Part shown: positions 6,412-9,052 of the stretch, one piece after another | Layout: the number at the start of each line of letters is the position of its first letter | How positions within the stretch are numbered: position 1 is the stretch's first letter | Assembly (NCBI GenBank): GCA_020027305.1 | Contig: JAHRAM010000164.1 | Coordinates: 1-9,052 of the forward strand | Source: Acidimicrobiia bacterium | Lineage (GTDB): Bacteria; Actinomycetota; Acidimicrobiia; Acidimicrobiales; Hopanoidiivorantaceae | DNA: 9,052 nt | Reading direction: 5' to 3' | Position numbers and translations under genes: made by a program | Notes under the pieces: model-generated | Seen by the model: only the letters and a program-made list of their open reading frames with translations | The model's database searches: none | What the model was told of the DNA's origin: nothing

Positions 6412-7434
6412 TGTTGCAACCCTTGCCCAATCAGCATAAAAAATCGCTAGTGCCACAGCCACACATAAACCACCCAAAAGCCAAAAGCGAACAATGACTC
6501 TGGTTTCAGGCCATCCTTTCAACTCATAATGATGATGTATGGGCGCCATCTTAAAAATACGAATTCCTCTGGTTTTAAATCCAATCACCTGCAAGATGAC
6601 CGACAGAGTTTCCAGCACAAACAAACCGCCAATGATAGGAAGTAATAAGTGGGTGTTTGTAGTTAATGCAAGTGTGGCAAGCCCAGTACCAAAGGCAAGC
6701 GATCCAGTATCGCCCATAAAAATTTGTGCAGGTGCTGCATTCCACCAAAGAAAGCCAGCCCCAGCTCCAAGCATGGCAGCTGCAATAACTGCTAAATCTA
6801 AGGCATGGTCAATCTGATAGAAATCTTGATTTCTAAATGCCCAAAAAGCAATGACCACAAATGCTCCAAACCCAAACACCGATGTTCCTGCTGCTAACCC
6901 ATCAAGCCCATCTGTTAAATTCACGGCATTAGACGTAGAAAGAATAAGCAATATTCCCCACAACGCAAAAATCCACGGCCCTACCTCAAAGCTCCAAAAA
7001 TTAAATCGTGTGAAGGTGATGCCTGTATGTACGTCGGTGAAATTAATTAGTAACGTAACAAACAAAACACCCACAGCGGTTAGCCCTAAAACCTTAGTGG
7101 TGACCGTAAGCCCGCGATTTCGCTCGTTTTTTATCTTTAAAATATCATCCAATAATCCCACTGCCCCACTTAAACAAATTGCCATCATCACTAAGAGACC
7201 TGTATAAGTAAAAATTCCACCATAAAGCGAGCTAACAACATAACCAGCTACAGCACCCGCAACGACAGCGATGCCTCCCATTGTTGGAGTGCCAGCTTTT
7301 TGAATGTGCCCTTGTGGGCCGTCTTCTTGAATGGGCTGCCCAATGTTTAGCCGTGTAAGAACAAGCATGAGAATTCGGGTTCCAGCTAATGACACTATTA
7401 GGGCGACCCCTGCTGCAATGAGAAGGCGAATCAT
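6409..7434 (-). CDS. mraY: Phospho-MurNAc-pentapeptide translocase MraY (lipid I synthesis)
   Basis: MraY transfers phospho-MurNAc-pentapeptide from UDP to undecaprenyl phosphate at the inner face of the membrane, making lipid I. The 341-residue product is a polytopic membrane protein of about ten hydrophobic segments, within the normal family length. Diagnostic motifs are KAGTPTMGG at 46-54, the acidic pair in GLLDDILK at 93-100, NAVNLTDGLDGLA at 169-181, the Mg-site segment IFMGDTGSLA at 238-247, and the histidine-rich loop PIHHHYELKGWPET at 298-311. The N-terminal GQPIQEDGPQGH looks actinobacterial. The start codon overlaps the murE stop (ATGA), and a good Shine-Dalgarno AAGGAG sits within the murE end, 11 bases upstream. 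MurD follows after 12 bases. In related genomes murF lies immediately upstream of this gene; here it does not. Confidence 0.97.
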   Translation of the reverse strand: MIRLLIAAGVALIVSLAGTRILMLVLTRLNIGQPIQEDGPQGHIQKAGTPTMGGIAVVAGAVAGYVVSSLYGGIFTYTGLLVMMAICLSGAVGLLDDILKIKNERNRGLTVTTKVLGLTAVGVLFVTLLINFTDVHTGITFTRFNFWSFEVGPWIFALWGILLILSTSNAVNLTDGLDGLAAGTSVFGFGAFVVIAFWAFRNQDFYQIDHALDLAVIAAAMLGAGAGFLWWNAAPAQIFMGDTGSLAFGTGLATLALTTNTHLLLPIIGGLFVLETLSVILQVIGFKTRGIRIFKMAPIHHHYELKGWPETRVIVRFWLLGGLCVAVALAIFYADWARVAT

Positions 7435-8903
7435 TTATCAAGCAACTCCTTGACAACCTCGATATCACTGAATTCTATAATCCCATCTTTTGTGTGCTGA
7501 GTGTTCTCATGACCCTTTCCAGCTATTAAAACCACATCGCCTTTTTTAGCGATTGAAAGTGCTGCTTCAATTGCTTTTTTTCTGTCTGGCTCTGAGTGGA
7601 ATTCTTTTTTTGAGATTCCTTTTGAAATATCTGAAATAATGTTTTTTGTTTCTTCGCTTCTTGAGTTGTCGCTTGTGAGAATAATTGTGTCAGCAAAATC
7701 ATTTGCTACCTTGCCCATCTCGGGGCGCTTTTGCTTGTCACGTTCGCCCCCACAACCAAAAACCGTAATGATATTTTTTGTGCGCTTCATACCCCGAATA
7801 GATTTTAGGGAAGTTTCTAAAGCCTCTGGAGTATGGGCATAATCAACGACTACACTATGTCCGGCTACATTAGAGGCCACAATTTCAAAACGCCCGCTTA
7901 GAGATTTTAACTTTGTGAGCCTATTTATCCATTCATCCATATTACTTTCTAGGGCTTTTCCTTTAGTGCCTTCTTTTTGGCTAATAGTCATTAGTGTTTT
8001 AAGCGCTACCACAGCGTTAACCACATTATGTGACCCTGCTAAAGAAAGGGCACATTCCCGACTCTCCCACATAAACTTACTGCCCGTTTCATCTGAGCTT
8101 ATAATTTCAAAATCATTTTTGCTAAATGGAATTGTTTCTTGCCCCTGCCTTGAAAAAGTGCGCTCGAGCTTTCTCCCCCATTTAGTATCTACATTTATAA
8201 TCGCTAGCTTTGTTCGTTCCTGTGAAAATAGTTTTGCCTTCTCTTTGAAATAGTTTTTCATATTTTTGTGATAGTCCAGATGATCTTGGCTCAGGTTTAA
8301 AAAGAGAGAAACTGAAAAACATATTCCATCAACTCGGTGCTGTGAAAGTCCGTGTGAAGAAACTTCCATTGCCACAAGCTCAACTCCATCTTCTAAATAC
8401 CCAGCTAACGTAGCTTGAAGCTCAGGTGAATTAGAGGTAGTAAGCGATGATTCACTAGAAAGTGTTCCAAGCGCTCGACTCTTTTTTGTGGAAAGTTCAG
8501 AAATTATTGTCGCCGTAGTTGTTTTTCCATTGGTGCCTGTTATTCCTATCACCTGTAAATCTCTTGACGGGTTCCCATAAAACTCACAAGCAAGCAAAGC
8601 CATAGCCTCACGCACATTTTCAACTTGGAAATATGGAATAGCTAGCCCGCCTTGCCAGTGTTTTTGAGAAGTTAAAGGTTTTTTCGAAACCACACATACA
8701 GCACCTTTTAAAATGGCATCTTCTAAAAAGTTATTTCCATCAAAGTGTTCACCCTCAATAGCACAAAAAATTTCGCCCCCCGTTAGCTGTCTCGTATCAC
8801 AAGTTATCCCAGACACTAAAATAGCGCCTACCCGAACATCAATGGCTAATGCCGCTTTGAGCAAATCAGTCAAATCTACCTGCTTTAGCTTGCTATGTTG
8901 CAT
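7431..8903 (-). CDS. murE: UDP-MurNAc-L-Ala-D-Glu ligase adding the third-position diamino acid (probably meso-DAP)
   Basis: This 490-residue protein has the normal length and three-domain layout of cytoplasmic Mur ligases. The N-terminal UDP-binding domain spans about residues 1-115. The ATP-binding central domain has the P-loop GTNGKTT at 123-129, EVSSHGL at 180-186, DHLDYH at 207-212, and K222, which aligns with the carbamylated lysine. The C-terminal domain has SGRFE, DYAHTPEAL at 354-362, GCGGERDKQKRP at 383-394 and AGKGHE at 461-466. The substrate-selecting motif reads DNSRSEE at 412-418. Meso-DAP enzymes typically have DNPR with a key arginine, and L-Lys enzymes DNPA, so the retained arginine points to meso-DAP; the Pro-to-Ser change is unusual. 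The ATG lies 3 bases after ftsI with only a weak ribosome-binding site, suggesting coupled translation. The stop overlaps the mraY start as ATGA. The expected next gene, murF, is not there. Confidence 0.96.
   Translation of the reverse strand: MQHSKLKQVDLTDLLKAALAIDVRVGAILVSGITCDTRQLTGGEIFCAIEGEHFDGNNFLEDAILKGAVCVVSKKPLTSQKHWQGGLAIPYFQVENVREAMALLACEFYGNPSRDLQVIGITGTNGKTTTATIISELSTKKSRALGTLSSESSLTTSNSPELQATLAGYLEDGVELVAMEVSSHGLSQHRVDGICFSVSLFLNLSQDHLDYHKNMKNYFKEKAKLFSQERTKLAIINVDTKWGRKLERTFSRQGQETIPFSKNDFEIISSDETGSKFMWESRECALSLAGSHNVVNAVVALKTLMTISQKEGTKGKALESNMDEWINRLTKLKSLSGRFEIVASNVAGHSVVVDYAHTPEALETSLKSIRGMKRTKNIITVFGCGGERDKQKRPEMGKVANDFADTIILTSDNSRSEETKNIISDISKGISKKEFHSEPDRKKAIEAALSIAKKGDVVLIAGKGHENTQHTKDGIIEFSDIEVVKELLDK
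7446..7451 (-). promoter_or_regulatory. Ribosome-binding site of mraY inside the end of murE
   Basis: The coding strand reads AAGGAG, ending 11 bases before the mraY ATG and lying within the last codons of murE. Together with the ATGA stop/start overlap this supports ATG 7434 as the start and coupled translation of murE and mraY. Confidence 0.7.
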
Positions 8904-8906
8904 GTT

Positions 8907-9052
8907 TTATTTAGCCTGACTAATTCGAGTTAATGGAGAAGGAACAATCTGTAGGTATCCACCAGCATATGTCGCGAATTTTGAAAAGATGGGAACAGCA
9001 GTGGCGCTAGCATAGATTGAATTTTGTGGTTCTTCGATCACCACAATAATAG
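8907..9052 (-). CDS. ftsI: FtsI/PbpB septal peptidoglycan transpeptidase (class B PBP), C-terminal end only
   Basis: Only the last 47 codons are present, ending in TAA at 8909-8907; the gene continues beyond the right edge of the window. The reading frame gives IIVVIEEPQ, then AVPIFSKFATYA, then LQIVPSPL. This fits the C-terminal end of class B penicillin-binding protein transpeptidase domains, where a strand of the type VxVxIxEP is followed by A(A/V)PxFxxI and a short proline-containing tail. The catalytic SxxK, SxN and KTG motifs lie outside the window, so activity cannot be judged. The identity rests on this tail plus position: ftsI/pbpB sits directly before murE in actinobacterial dcw clusters. 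In that role it cross-links septal peptidoglycan in partnership with FtsW, encoded downstream. Only 3 bases separate its stop from the murE start, implying co-transcription. Confidence 0.8.
   Translation of the reverse strand, partial: IIVVIEEPQNSIYASATAVPIFSKFATYAGGYLQIVPSPLTRISQAK

Noticed and set aside
6851..7207. A 118-codon plus-strand open frame opposite mraY
   Set aside because: It is antisense to the conserved MraY core, with no independent gene signals and no recognisable protein features.
7400..7480. Remnant of a deleted murF
   Set aside because: The MurE C-terminus and MraY N-terminus are both complete and overlap by 4 bases, so no leftover sequence exists to represent murF.

Overview
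The window is a run of peptidoglycan-precursor and cell-division genes, all on the minus strand. It is a large part of a bacterial dcw (division and cell wall) cluster. In transcription order, right to left, it holds the 3' end of ftsI/pbpB (the septal transpeptidase), then murE, mraY, murD, ftsW, murG, murC and murB. About 35 bases follow murB, in which the next gene may begin. No non-coding stretch exceeds about 40 bases, so there is no room for RNA genes or intergenic elements. I see no mobile element, CRISPR array, tRNA or convincing terminator.

Organism: the order ftsI-murE-(murF)-mraY-murD-ftsW-murG-murC matches Actinobacteria such as Mycobacterium tuberculosis. Protein details agree: MurG has GGTAGH in its first glycine-rich loop, a form also seen in M. 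tuberculosis MurG, and MraY carries an actinobacterial-looking GQPIxEDGPQGH segment. The DNA is clearly AT-rich and the genes are packed with ATGA overlaps. This suggests a small, streamlined, low-GC actinobacterium, for example an aquatic planktonic lineage; the exact lineage is an inference. MurE carries DNSRSE, close to the DNPR motif of meso-diaminopimelate-adding enzymes, so a DAP-type peptidoglycan is likely.

How the genes work together: MurB completes UDP-MurNAc, MurC adds L-Ala, MurD adds D-Glu, and MurE adds the diamino acid. MurF, which would add D-Ala-D-Ala, is absent here. MraY moves the muropeptide to undecaprenyl phosphate (lipid I), MurG adds GlcNAc (lipid II), and FtsW with FtsI polymerises and cross-links it at the septum. 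The tight spacing (4-base overlaps at murE/mraY and murD/ftsW, an 8-base overlap at murG/murC, gaps of 3 to 18 bases elsewhere except 40 before murB) implies one transcript with translational coupling.

The region is mostly orthodox. The points worth a second look are the missing murF exactly where it is expected, the presence of murB next to murC, an in-frame 18-bp tandem repeat inside murC, an independent 18-bp tandem duplication in the ftsW N-terminal tail, several low-complexity insertions in MurC, and some altered motifs in MurD. I found no clearly new biological system.
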